NCBI GenBank assembly: GCA_964503085.1
Contig: CAZCYQ010000001.1
Coordinates: forward strand, 1 to 64,000
Source: Bin80 sp964503085
Lineage (GTDB): Bacteria > Bacteroidota > Rhodothermia > Rhodothermales > Bin80
Direction: 5' to 3'
DNA: 64,000 nucleotides
A model generated the notes under the pieces. That model was not told the origin of the DNA. It worked only from the letters and a program-made list of their open reading frames with translations, and ran no database searches. How positions within the stretch are numbered: the stretch's first letter is position 1; every line of letters begins with the position of its first letter. Positions 45,804-54,451 of this stretch are shown one piece after another. Made by a program: the position numbers and the translations under genes.

Positions 45804-45911
45804 TCTTTTCGTTCAAGGGCACGCTTCAGGCCAGTTTTGTTGCTTGAACTCCTTGCTCAGCTGTAAATGCACACGGAGGGCCCGAACAATCGTATCACTT
45901 GCTTGATGTTC

Positions 45912-46412
45912 TCACGGCAGATGCCTTCCGTAGGGTCTGCGGATTCCCTTAGGTCGACCGAGTATCTCGCTAAGCACAATTGCTGTCTGCGCCGACGATG
46001 AATCTTTGAGTTGTCGCGTAATGGCACGCGCCGCTGGCGTAGCTGAAGTACGCCTCTTTAGTGTAGGCTGATATACGGGTTCAGTGTGGGCCGGTTGTGC
46101 TTGCTTGGTCGGGGTAATTCCTGTAGGTTGGGATACAGTGAATGGTCTGTTTTCGGACTCTATGCTTCCGTGGGGACGGAATTCATCAGACCAATTAAAG
46201 GGTGCGGGAATGGGCTCCGGCTGTGGGGTTGGGGGTGGTGCACTGGACTGAGGCTGCTCGTTTGGTGAACCCGGAAAGTCTCCCAACACATCTTCAAGTG
46301 ACCAAGGCTCACGTTTTTTCTGCTCTTGTTGCTTCTTTTTGGCAGCTCTACCCAGTAGCGTAAAAACGAGATACAGTACACCAAGAATGATGTAGAGAAG
46401 TGTTTCGTTCAT
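45912..46412 (-). CDS. Single-pass membrane protein coupled to mutY
   Basis: 166 residues: an N-terminal helix (LLYIILGVLYLVFTLLG), a basic stop-transfer stretch (RAAKKKQQEQKKREP), a Pro/Gln/Ser-rich disordered middle and a conserved-looking C-terminus (AIVLSEILGRPKGIRRPY). Proteins of this layout, with the SEILGxPKG tail, are common beside mutY in Bacteroidota genomes. Its start overlaps the mutY stop by 4 nt, so it is translated from the same message. Function unknown. Confidence 0.7.
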   Translation of the reverse strand: MNETLLYIILGVLYLVFTLLGRAAKKKQQEQKKREPWSLEDVLGDFPGSPNEQPQSSAPPPTPQPEPIPAPFNWSDEFRPHGSIESENRPFTVSQPTGITPTKQAQPAHTEPVYQPTLKRRTSATPAARAITRQLKDSSSAQTAIVLSEILGRPKGIRRPYGRHLP

Positions 46413-47506
46413 CTTGTTTCAGTTGCTGGAGCTGTGAGAAGATTCAGGATGCGTCGATTAGCTTTTGGGAATGCAAACCTGTGCAATGCATCAGGTTTGA
46501 CCCAAGCAGTTGTCAAACCTCCAGTTGAGACCGGTTTCCCATGGGCAATCGTGCATTCAAACACTCGCAGTGTAATACGGAAGTGAGTATACGCATGTTT
46601 AACCTCACCAACCATATCCCCCACGATCACCTCAACGCCGAGCTCCTCATGCAGTTCACGTGCGCAGGTTTCCGGTCCCGATTCACCTTGTTTCGCTTTG
46701 CCACCCGGCAGCTCCCATAGGCCGCCAAGAAGCCCTTCTGGAGCACGTTGCTGAATGAGTATTTGCCCAGTAGAATTACGGAGTATTCCGGCAGCTACAT
46801 CATGGTGTGGAATGGGATGCTTCTTCTTTGGAGCCGGATACATTTCGGGGGTACCCTTTGACCACGAGAGGCAATGGTTTTGAAGCGGGCAAACATCGCA
46901 TCGGGGAGCCTTGGGTGTACACACCTGTGAACCAAGCTCCATCATTGCCTGATTGTAATCCCCGGGTCGAAGCCTGCAAAGTAGCGTGTCAGCGAGTTGC
47001 TGGACGGATTTAGCTGGGCTTCCGGGATGTGCAAACAGGCGGGAAAGTACACGGCGAACATTTCCGTCAACCGCAGCTACAGGTTCTCCGAAAGCAATGG
47101 ACGCAATCGCCCGACTCGTATACGGACCAATTCCGGGAAGCGAGCGCAGCTCGCTGCAGTTTGACGGGAGGTGACCTGAGGCGACGACTTTCCGGGCTGC
47201 AGCGTGCAAATTGCGCGCCCGTGCGTAGTATCCGAGTCCCTCCCAAATACGCAATACGTCATCCAGGTCTGCTTCGGCCAGTGTCTCGAGTGTTGGAAAA
47301 GCCGTCAGAAACCGCTCGTAGTATGTCCGAACCTGATCAACCCGGGTTTGCTGAAGCATGACTTCCGAGAGCCAAATCGCGTACAGATCTGTTTGATCAC
47401 GCCAGGGCAGGTTCCGATGATGGACATCGTACCACTCCAATAGTTTATTCTGGAGTTCTTTCGTTACAGTTGTGGGTATTTGGGTATCCAAAAGGATCAT
47501 GAGCAT
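46409..47506 (-). CDS. mutY: A/G-specific adenine glycosylase
   Basis: 365 residues. It removes adenine paired with 8-oxoguanine. Visible parts: LPWRDQTDLYAIWLSEVMLQQT (catalytic Glu), helix-hairpin-helix LPGIGPYTSRAIASIAFG followed by AAVDGNVRRVLSR (catalytic Asp), the iron-sulfur ligands C-x6-C-x2-C-x5-C in CTPKAPRCDVCPLQNHC, and the C-terminal NUDIX-like domain that recognises 8-oxoG. The gene is divergent from the Omp85 gene and overlaps the potential upstream frame there. Confidence 0.94.
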   Translation of the reverse strand: MLMILLDTQIPTTVTKELQNKLLEWYDVHHRNLPWRDQTDLYAIWLSEVMLQQTRVDQVRTYYERFLTAFPTLETLAEADLDDVLRIWEGLGYYARARNLHAAARKVVASGHLPSNCSELRSLPGIGPYTSRAIASIAFGEPVAAVDGNVRRVLSRLFAHPGSPAKSVQQLADTLLCRLRPGDYNQAMMELGSQVCTPKAPRCDVCPLQNHCLSWSKGTPEMYPAPKKKHPIPHHDVAAGILRNSTGQILIQQRAPEGLLGGLWELPGGKAKQGESGPETCARELHEELGVEVIVGDMVGEVKHAYTHFRITLRVFECTIAHGKPVSTGGLTTAWVKPDALHRFAFPKANRRILNLLTAPATETR

Positions 47507-47554
47507 GTTCCACCGATATTACTTCATTCGCGGATTACCTGTTCGGTTGACTTC

Positions 47555-49234
47555 ATGAGGGCATACTTGCGAAGTTTTAGTCTGTGCATGTTGGTGTTTG
47601 TGACGGTATTGCCCGCCAGCGCCCAATGGCAGCTCATAGCTGATGGTGAGATCTGGCCGTGGTCGCCGGATAGGATAGCTGAAAGTAGGCTAACCCCAGA
47701 GCAGCAGGCTATCCGTATGCTACATCGGGAAGGTTACCTGCATGCCGCCATTGATTCCCAAGACACAGAATCACGAATATTTTTTGTATCCCTAGGAGAG
47801 CGTGCGCGTGTGGGCGCAATCAGTTTTCTGGGGATAGAGAGCATTGATTCAAAAACGATACATTCTCCCCTGAAACAGGATGACTGGATTACGTCGGATA
47901 TCCTGACACAGTCAGCGGAAGCAATACTGGATGCGTACTCAGAGGAGGGCTATTTACTAGCCGAAGTTGTTATCGAGGCGCTGATTCCCCTTGACAGTGC
48001 ACGATATGATGTAGTTATGCGTGTGCAGGAGGGCGTGCCTGCGCGACTTGACCGTATTGTATTACAAGGAGCCAAGCGAACAGGCCCGGTGTATGTACGC
48101 CATGTATCCGGGTTGACCGCAGGAAGCATTTTGAGGGGTTTTGATCCGGCGGATATCCAACGTAAGCTGGAGGCAACAGGTGTGTTCAGCTATGTGGATA
48201 TGCCTGTGCTCTATCAGGCAGCAGACAGCAGTGTTGCAATTTATGTACCAGTCACGGAAAGTCCCCCCGGGGCATTTGATTTGGCATTGGGGTATGAGCG
48301 GGCAGAAGGTGGCAAGGGGGCGCTGGTGGGCAGCGGAAGCCTGGCACTCAGAAACTTGTTCGGCAGGGGGCGCACGCTGGAGCTGACATTGAACCGGGCC
48401 CCCGGCCAATTAGGGCATGTTCTGGTAAATGCTGAAGCTCCCCTGGTGCTGGGGCTTCCCCTGAGCTTGGCTGTCTCCTTTGAAGGATTGCAGCAGGACT
48501 CCACCTATGGTAAACGCGATTACGGACTGCAGTTAGGTTACTGGATAGATTCCTCAATACAGATCTTTACAAGCGTAGCCCGGGAAATCACACGGCCGGG
48601 TCTCGCGGGTACAGAGGTGGTGGCGGGCAGGCAGCGAATCCCGATAGCCGACGCGCTTTTCATAGGTGGTGGGATCCACATCAGGCAGGTCGATCATGCG
48701 CTGAGCCCCACACGAGGCTATCTGCTGAGAATGCTTGCGGAAAGCGGAAAGAAAAACGTGGAGAGCATCGTCGAAATAGCAGAGCCCGTACATGAACAGA
48801 ATAGTCTGCATCAAGGGCGTCTCAGGGTTCAGGGGCGTGTGTACATACCTCTGCGCAGGCGCAGTCTTTTGGTTACAGGCGGGGAAATAATGTTGGTGCG
48901 TAGTCGGCAACTTGACGAAAGTGACCTGTTCAGGGTGGGCGGGGCGCAGAGTCTGCGTGGTTATGACGAACAGCGTTTTCGTGCGTCGCTGGTTGCACGG
49001 CTACTGACAGAATTTCGATATCTGATCGATCGTGTGAATTATGGTTTCGGATTTTTTGATCTTGGGTATCTGGATGATCATAAGACATCGCAGTCCATTA
49101 ATGGGTGGTATCCCGGATTTGGTGTTGGTTTCCAGATTAGCACTGCGGCTGGGATCATAAATCTTACGTTCGCTTCAAATACTGAGGATATATCTGCCGT
49201 ACGGGCCCACATTGGGTTATCGCTTGGGCTTTAA
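47555..49234 (+). CDS. Omp85-family outer-membrane protein (BamA/TamA-like)
   Basis: 559 residues from the ATG at 47555, which opens a signal peptide (MRAYLRSFSLCMLVFVTVLPASAQ). The N-terminal third has POTRA-like repeats (ILDAYSEEGYLLAEVVIEA; IQRKLEATGVFSYVDMPVL). The rest is a 16-strand-type barrel with the L6 signature as GGAQSLRGYDEQRF. It is much shorter than BamA, with about two POTRA domains, so a TamA-like or other specialised Omp85 role is likelier than the essential Bam subunit. Confidence 0.82.
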   Translation: MRAYLRSFSLCMLVFVTVLPASAQWQLIADGEIWPWSPDRIAESRLTPEQQAIRMLHREGYLHAAIDSQDTESRIFFVSLGERARVGAISFLGIESIDSKTIHSPLKQDDWITSDILTQSAEAILDAYSEEGYLLAEVVIEALIPLDSARYDVVMRVQEGVPARLDRIVLQGAKRTGPVYVRHVSGLTAGSILRGFDPADIQRKLEATGVFSYVDMPVLYQAADSSVAIYVPVTESPPGAFDLALGYERAEGGKGALVGSGSLALRNLFGRGRTLELTLNRAPGQLGHVLVNAEAPLVLGLPLSLAVSFEGLQQDSTYGKRDYGLQLGYWIDSSIQIFTSVAREITRPGLAGTEVVAGRQRIPIADALFIGGGIHIRQVDHALSPTRGYLLRMLAESGKKNVESIVEIAEPVHEQNSLHQGRLRVQGRVYIPLRRRSLLVTGGEIMLVRSRQLDESDLFRVGGAQSLRGYDEQRFRASLVARLLTEFRYLIDRVNYGFGFFDLGYLDDHKTSQSINGWYPGFGVGFQISTAAGIINLTFASNTEDISAVRAHIGLSLGL

Positions 49235-49238
49235 GACA

Positions 49239-49934
49239 ATGGATCGTTTTTTCTTTGTTCCACCCGAATATTTTCTGTCGGACGGACATGTAGAGTTTCC
49301 TCCAGATGAAGCGAATCACGCATTCAAAGTGCTGAGATTGCGTTCGGGTGCTGTTGTTTCCGTGGTGGATGGTCAGGGGGTATGTGTCCAGGTACAAATT
49401 GACCAGTCTGACCGGCGAGGAGTGCGTGGGCGGGTTATTGCCGTACAAGAGAATCCGTGTGAGCCAACCCGGAAGCTGACAATTGGACTCGCTTTGCTTA
49501 AGCAGCGAAGCCGGTACAGGATATTCCTGGAGAAATCAGTTGAGTTAGGGGTAACCACCGTTCTACCTTTGATCACCGAGCGAACTGAGTCTAGAGCCTG
49601 GCGAAAAGACCGTGCTAGGCAGGTCATGATTGCAGCCCTGAAACAGTGCAGGCGAAGCAGACTCCCCGAGCTGCAATCTCCAATATCTCTGGATTCGATT
49701 CTGGGGCCGGATTCACTTCTTGCTGATCCCAATGCACCAACGCCCTTACTGACTGTTGTTGACCGGAGTCAGGGTCCGGTTACGATATTGATCGGACCCG
49801 AAGGAGGCTTTACTGAAAATGAACGTATTCTGGCGCAAGCGCGTGGCGCGACCCTGGTTCGGCTAGGCCCGCGTCATCTTCGTGCCGAAACCGCAGCTAT
49901 TTGCAGCGCGGCCGCAGTGATGCTTGCAGGTTGA
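49239..49934 (+). CDS. rsmE: 16S rRNA m3U1498 methyltransferase
   Basis: 231 residues from the ATG at 49239, 4 nt after the Omp85 stop. A SPOUT-class knotted methyltransferase: N-terminal PUA-like domain (DRFFFVPPEYFL ... HAFKVLRLRSGA), then the SAM-binding knot motifs KSVELGVTTVLPLITERTE, LIGPEGGFTENE and RLGPRHLRAETAA. It methylates N3 of U1498 in 16S rRNA. Confidence 0.94.
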   Translation: MDRFFFVPPEYFLSDGHVEFPPDEANHAFKVLRLRSGAVVSVVDGQGVCVQVQIDQSDRRGVRGRVIAVQENPCEPTRKLTIGLALLKQRSRYRIFLEKSVELGVTTVLPLITERTESRAWRKDRARQVMIAALKQCRRSRLPELQSPISLDSILGPDSLLADPNAPTPLLTVVDRSQGPVTILIGPEGGFTENERILAQARGATLVRLGPRHLRAETAAICSAAAVMLAG

Positions 49935-49991
49935 TGCGGAACGGAATGTATATTCGGCAGTAGCACCGGACCAAATCAGTTTTCCCCTCAC

Positions 49992-50351
49992 ATGTTCACG
50001 TTTCTGATTGTCGTCATCGCGCTCATAGGGATAGTTATGACCGGCCTGATTCTGCTTCAGGCGGGAAAGGGAGGCGGTTTGGCAGGTATCGCCTCTGGAG
50101 GAGCAACAACCCAGATCCTGGGGGCTCGGCAGGCGCCCGATGTGCTTGAGAAGGGTACGTGGATCATGGCCACGGTGTTTATTGTGCTTTGCATCCTTAC
50201 CAATTTCGTCATTGATGACGGTGGTACTCAGGAGAGCGTTCTCCAGCAGTCACAACAGACGAATCAGCAAACGCTGCCGGCACCTGAAGAGTTGCCACCG
50301 CCGCCGTTGGAGGACGCTTTGCCTCCTCCGCCCGTAGAGGACGGAGAGTAG
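49992..50351 (+). CDS. secG: Preprotein translocase subunit SecG
   Basis: 119 residues with two membrane helices (FLIVVIALIGIVMTGLILL and WIMATVFIVLCILTNFVI) flanking GGGLAGIASGGATTQILG, the SecG signature loop. A proline-rich acidic tail (LPPPPLEDALPPPP) follows, as often seen in Bacteroidota SecG. It assists SecYE-mediated export. A hairpin follows immediately. Confidence 0.93.
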   Translation: MFTFLIVVIALIGIVMTGLILLQAGKGGGLAGIASGGATTQILGARQAPDVLEKGTWIMATVFIVLCILTNFVIDDGGTQESVLQQSQQTNQQTLPAPEELPPPPLEDALPPPPVEDGE

Positions 50352-50384
50352 CAGGGCGACCCTCTTACAAAGAAGGCCGCCCTG
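50352..50384. terminator. Hairpin between secG and the RNase P RNA gene
   Basis: CAGGGCGACC at 50352-50361 pairs with GGCCGCCCTG at 50375-50384 with one mismatch. It begins right after the secG stop and lies just beyond the 3' end of rnpB on the other strand, so it may serve both. No clear U-run. Confidence 0.5.
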
Positions 50385-50392
50385 GCGGCACA

Positions 50393-50793
50393 TGCCGGCC
50401 TGTAAGCCGAATTCTGTCTGCCCCGGTGCCGCAGCCGCAGTACGGCAGACCGAGGGAGATCATCATCTATCTAGGACCAGTGTCACCACTGGCCTCAAGC
50501 GGCCTACCCGCATCGCTGGTTTGGCGGGTCACCTTATCGCCTAGTGCGTGCGATGCTGTTTGGCCTTGCTCCACGTAGGGTTTACCTAGCCGCCAGGGTC
50601 ACCCCTGAAGCTGGTGGGCTCTTACCCACACCATTTCACCCATCACCTGTAGCCATTACGGCTCATCGGCTGGTATACTTTCTGTTGCACTTGCCGTCAC
50701 CGCTTGCGCGGTGCCTTCCCGTTAGGAAGTACGCTGCCCTGTGGAGTTCGGACTTTCCTCCCTGCCTAACGGCAGAGCGATGATCCGGCCGAC
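50393..50793 (-). ncRNA. rnpB: RNase P RNA, bacterial class A
   Basis: About 400 nt on the minus strand. The conserved core is unmistakable: GAGGAAAGTCCGAACTCC near the 5' end, CAGGGCAG, then GTAAGAGCCCACC and GGTAAACCC in the middle, and the 3' GACAGAATTCGGCTTACAG. The first and last bases (GGCCGG / CCGGCC) can pair as helix P1. It is the catalytic RNA that matures tRNA 5' ends. Ends are approximate to a few bases. Confidence 0.95.
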
Positions 50794-50812
50794 ACGTTCC
50801 TGGTTAAGATAC

Positions 50813-51565
50813 TCAGCTTAAATCACTGGTCACCTGCTCATAGAATTCACTGTCCACGATGATGCGACCAGTTTGCTCGCACGGGATGATCCGGTTACGT
50901 TGACGAATCTCGACTTGTCGTTGTGGCGGAACTGCAAAGCCGCCAGCAGCACCGCGCTGCAACATAACGACCGCACGACCATCCCGGTATCGTTTTCGTA
51001 ATCTCATATACGCCCTCAGGTAGCGGTTATCTACCTGAGATTCTGCTTCCTTACGCAATCCTTCCAGCTCATTTTTTCTCTGTTCGGTGGTTGTCAACAC
51101 CTCGTTCAACTGTTCACGTTTTTTCTCAAGGAGGTCGGCCAGTTCGGCGAGGCGCTGCTGCGCATCCTCAATTAGTGTATTGTTCGATTCGAGGGTGCCT
51201 GCCGTGCTCTCAATGAGTTTTTCTGCCTCGGCTATGCGCTCGCGCTGGGCCTCTATTTCCTTGGTGAGCGCGTCGTACTCACGATTGTTGCGAACCTGAA
51301 GTTGCTGCTCTTCATATTTATTTATGAGGCCTTCCGCATCTTCGATATCGAACTCGCTGCGACGACGCGATACTTCAACATCCTGCTGCTCCTGCGTGAT
51401 CTTGCCCATCCGGGTTGTCAGTCCTGCAGACTCATCTTCAAGATCCATGATCTCTTCGGGCAAATCTCCTCGCTCTTTCACCACTTGATCAATGAGCGTA
51501 TCGATATGCTGCAACCGGACGAGCGCGCGCAGCTGGTGGCCAATCGTCGTTTCTGTAGTACTCAT
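50813..51565 (-). CDS. CT398-like coiled-coil protein with a degenerate zinc ribbon
   Basis: 250 residues. A long antiparallel coiled coil (about 30-190, heptad-rich, for example EAQRERIAEAEKLIESTAG) is followed by a C-terminal ribbon region, RGAAGGFAVPPQRQVEIRQ then IIPCEQTGRIIVD. In classical members this region has two CxxC pairs (GACGGC and CEHCGR); here only one Cys is left, so zinc cannot be bound the usual way. Relatives are often encoded beside Nif3, exactly as here. Function is uncertain; flagellar or secretion-type chaperone roles are proposed elsewhere. Confidence 0.8.
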   Translation of the reverse strand: MSTTETTIGHQLRALVRLQHIDTLIDQVVKERGDLPEEIMDLEDESAGLTTRMGKITQEQQDVEVSRRRSEFDIEDAEGLINKYEEQQLQVRNNREYDALTKEIEAQRERIAEAEKLIESTAGTLESNNTLIEDAQQRLAELADLLEKKREQLNEVLTTTEQRKNELEGLRKEAESQVDNRYLRAYMRLRKRYRDGRAVVMLQRGAAGGFAVPPQRQVEIRQRNRIIPCEQTGRIIVDSEFYEQVTSDLS

Positions 51566-51617
51566 CAGGTCAAGTATAAAAGGTAGCGCGCTTCAACGAA
51601 TCTATATGGACTCAGGT

Positions 51618-52439
51618 TCATGGGATGTAATATTGTATTGGACTGGTGCGGACTTCGGTACGACAAAAATCAACGGAAGGAAATTGATTGGTCAACCATG
51701 TGCAGAGCAGTGTCTCCGTATGTTGTTCTGTTTCATAATGTCCGGCATCAACAAGTGCCATGTGGCAATGACCATCAGGGCCAAGAACCTCAAAGAACCG
51801 GTGATAGCTGATGTCGCCCGTTACGTAAACATCGGCGCCAGCCTCCAAGGCTGCTTCGATCAGGCTGCCACCCGAACCTCCGCATACTGCCACCGTACTT
51901 ATCTGCGCTTCGGTACTACCTGCGTAGCGTAGTACTGGGATGGTCAGTTTGATGCGAAGATGCTCCATAAATGCTTCAAGGGTTTGTGGCTGTGATAGTT
52001 GGCCAATGGCCCCCATACCGGAGGTATTATCTGCATCTGGCTGTAGAAATGATATGTCGCCTAATCCGAGGATGTCGGCTAATGCAATGGATACTCCCTC
52101 ATGGGCCGCGTCAAGGTTGGTGTGGATGCTGTAAAGCGTAATGTTTTCGCGTGCCAGTCTGAGGATGAGTTGACCAATGAAGTCACTGTCCAAGATGCGC
52201 GGAGGTACCCGAAAAAGCAATGGATGATGCGTCAGAATCATAGACGCTTCCATTTGAACGGCTTCTTCTACGACATCCGGGGTGAGATCTAGTGCAACGA
52301 GCGCGCGGCTTACTACTCGGTTGGCGGAACCAACATGAAGCCCTACATTGTCATACGATTCAGCAAAGGACAGCTTAGCCCATGATTCGAGTTTTGCAGC
52401 AATATCACGGGCGCGGGGAAGATTTTCGGATATAACCAT
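51618..52439 (-). CDS. Nif3-like dinuclear metal-centre protein
   Basis: 273 residues, the short form without the inserted PII-like domain. Signatures: AESYDNVGLHVGS, ILTHHPLLFR (metal His pair), YSIHTNLDAAHEG, and the C-terminal VTGDISYHRFFE ... GHYETEQ metal ligands. Family members form toroidal hexamers with two metals per subunit; a GTP cyclohydrolase-like activity has been suggested. The coiled-coil gene lies 52 bp downstream on the same strand, the usual pairing. Confidence 0.9.
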   Translation of the reverse strand: MVISENLPRARDIAAKLESWAKLSFAESYDNVGLHVGSANRVVSRALVALDLTPDVVEEAVQMEASMILTHHPLLFRVPPRILDSDFIGQLILRLARENITLYSIHTNLDAAHEGVSIALADILGLGDISFLQPDADNTSGMGAIGQLSQPQTLEAFMEHLRIKLTIPVLRYAGSTEAQISTVAVCGGSGGSLIEAALEAGADVYVTGDISYHRFFEVLGPDGHCHMALVDAGHYETEQHTETLLCTWLTNQFPSVDFCRTEVRTSPIQYYIP

Positions 52440-52454
52440 CAGAGGATTAGTGTC

Positions 52455-52919
52455 ATGTTAAAAAAGATTGCCGTGAGCTGTGATGAGTATGGTCATCTGG
52501 TTGACGTGCTACTTGCATTGCTCCGTAAGCGCGGATACGAACCGATCTATTTTGGTCCGCATGCGGGTGAAGAAGCCCACGATTGGCCTTTGGTAACCCA
52601 GCAAGCGATTGATCAGGTACTCGAGGGTAAGGCTGCAGAGGCCATTGTAATGTGTTGGACCGGAACGGGTTGTACGATCGTGGCCAATAAAATGCCAGGC
52701 ATTCGGGCGGCGCTGTGTCTGGATGCTGAAACAGCCAAGGGAGCCAGGATATGGAATCATGCAAATGCACTGGCACTCAGCCAGCGTGCCACTAGTGCTG
52801 CCGTACTGGAGGAGATCCTGAATGCATGGTTCGATACGCCATGCAGTACAGACGAGTGGAATGTAACTCAAATTGATCGTGTTAATGATCTGGATGCCGC
52901 TCGTATTAACAATCGGTAA
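52455..52919 (+). CDS. RpiB/LacAB-family sugar-phosphate isomerase
   Basis: 154 residues, usual length. KIAVSCDEYGHLVDVLLALL replaces the canonical DHAG stretch, and MCWTGTGCTIVANKMPGIRAALC is the substrate-binding segment (the active-site Cys region reads GTGCTI where RpiB has GSGxGM). WNHANALALSQR matches the conserved NDANVLxLG position. It probably interconverts aldo- and keto-phosphates in the cytoplasm. The departures from RpiB suggest a different sugar from ribose 5-phosphate. Confidence 0.8.
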   Translation: MLKKIAVSCDEYGHLVDVLLALLRKRGYEPIYFGPHAGEEAHDWPLVTQQAIDQVLEGKAAEAIVMCWTGTGCTIVANKMPGIRAALCLDAETAKGARIWNHANALALSQRATSAAVLEEILNAWFDTPCSTDEWNVTQIDRVNDLDAARINNR

Positions 52920-53050
52920 GTGCTGTCCGGTTACGGCTATGGACAAGTGTCAAGGCAGAACCAGACTGTATCCCTGAACTCGGATTAGGCCGAATGCAGG
53001 TAGATTGAATCACGGTACTCATGGCTAGCAATCTGGTCATTGGACGACAG

Positions 53051-54343
53051 CTATTCCTCAAGTGCACGAACATTGTGTATTCCGTCTTTTTCGTTAACAC
53101 GCAGCAGCAGAATCAGTCCTGCGGCAAAGAAAAAGATCACGGTAGCCATCCCCAAGCGCTGACTGCTCGTGGCCTGAACTACCAGCCCTAAGAGTAACGG
53201 TCCAAGGAAGGCGGTGAATTTCCCGGAAAGAGCAAAGAAGCCATAGAACTCGTTCCGTTTACCTTCTGGTGTGAATCGGCCCAGCAGTGAACGGCTCGCA
53301 GATTGATTAGGGCCAGCGAGAAGCCCCGCGCCAAGGCCTGCTACCCAAAACCATATCTCCATGCGTGCAAGGACCGCAATAAGGGCAAAGCCGATCAATC
53401 CCACCAGCGAGAGTATGATCGTCGTACGCCCGCCAAGTTTATCGTCGATGTATCCGAACGCAAGCGCACCTAGCCCGGCGGCTATATTGAGCGCGATGCC
53501 GAATACGATTACCTTTTCTGTGGTGAACCCGAATGTAGTACTGGCATAGATTCCTCCAAAGGCAAAGACAGTGATCAGCCCGTCATTGTATACCAGGCGA
53601 GCCACGAGAAAACGCAGGACCTGGCGATAGCGATGGGAAATTTCCAGAAAGGTAGATACTAATTGCTGATTGGCCTGCCTGATCAGTGTCTTCGCCTTTG
53701 GGAGAGGCTGAGGGTTTTTGTTTTTCACCCAGAAAAAGATCGGGAGCGAGAAAAGTGCAAACCAAGCGGCCACCAGAAGACTGGTTGCCCGAATATTTTC
53801 CCCATTATCCGTTCCGAACCCCAAAATCGGTGTGTCAGTCTGAACAAATCCAAAGAGCGCCGCCACCAGACACAGCAAGCCCCCAATGTATCCCAGTCCC
53901 CAGCCATATCCCGATATTCGTCCAATTTGTTCAGCAGGAGCAATGTCCGGCAGATAGGCATTGTAGAAAACGTTGCCCATCTCGAAAGCAATATTCGTGA
54001 TCACAAACACCGCGAGTGCAAATCCAACCTGTCCTTCTTGCGGAAAAAAGAGCAATACGCTGCCCGCAACGCAGATGATCGTTGAAGTTGCGAGGAACCG
54101 TTTTCGCAATCCGCCGCGATCCGCAAGTGCACCAAGGTATGGTGACAGCACCGCGACAACCAAGGCGGTGATGGCGATCGCCGTAGACCACTGACGGGTA
54201 CCTTCGGTTTCGTTTTCGGCAATCCCAAGCGTGAAATAGGTTGCATAAATGAACGTTACCGTCAATGTGGTGAACGATGAGTTAGCAAAGTCGTAAAGCG
54301 CCCACGACCAGATAGTTTTGCGGTTGGGTTTTTGTCCGTTCAT
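53051..54343 (-). CDS. MFS transporter, UMF1/Atg22-like
   Basis: 430 residues, 12 predicted membrane helices. The start SWALYDFANSSFTTLTVTFIYATYF is diagnostic of the UMF1 family, followed by SPYLGALADRGGLRKR (MFS loop 2-3 motif) and NVFYNAYLPDIA. Family members are thought to export amino acids or other small metabolites; the substrate here is unknown. Stands alone, divergent from serA. Confidence 0.87.
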   Translation of the reverse strand: MNGQKPNRKTIWSWALYDFANSSFTTLTVTFIYATYFTLGIAENETEGTRQWSTAIAITALVVAVLSPYLGALADRGGLRKRFLATSTIICVAGSVLLFFPQEGQVGFALAVFVITNIAFEMGNVFYNAYLPDIAPAEQIGRISGYGWGLGYIGGLLCLVAALFGFVQTDTPILGFGTDNGENIRATSLLVAAWFALFSLPIFFWVKNKNPQPLPKAKTLIRQANQQLVSTFLEISHRYRQVLRFLVARLVYNDGLITVFAFGGIYASTTFGFTTEKVIVFGIALNIAAGLGALAFGYIDDKLGGRTTIILSLVGLIGFALIAVLARMEIWFWVAGLGAGLLAGPNQSASRSLLGRFTPEGKRNEFYGFFALSGKFTAFLGPLLLGLVVQATSSQRLGMATVIFFFAAGLILLLRVNEKDGIHNVRALEE

Positions 54344-54451
54344 AGATTTAGTTCAGAGCGTTAGCTCCAATGTAATGGCAGCACCGATTACGTATCATAC
54401 GCTTTCACGCAGCACTGATAACTTCTGATAAAGTCCACATATTACTAATTG

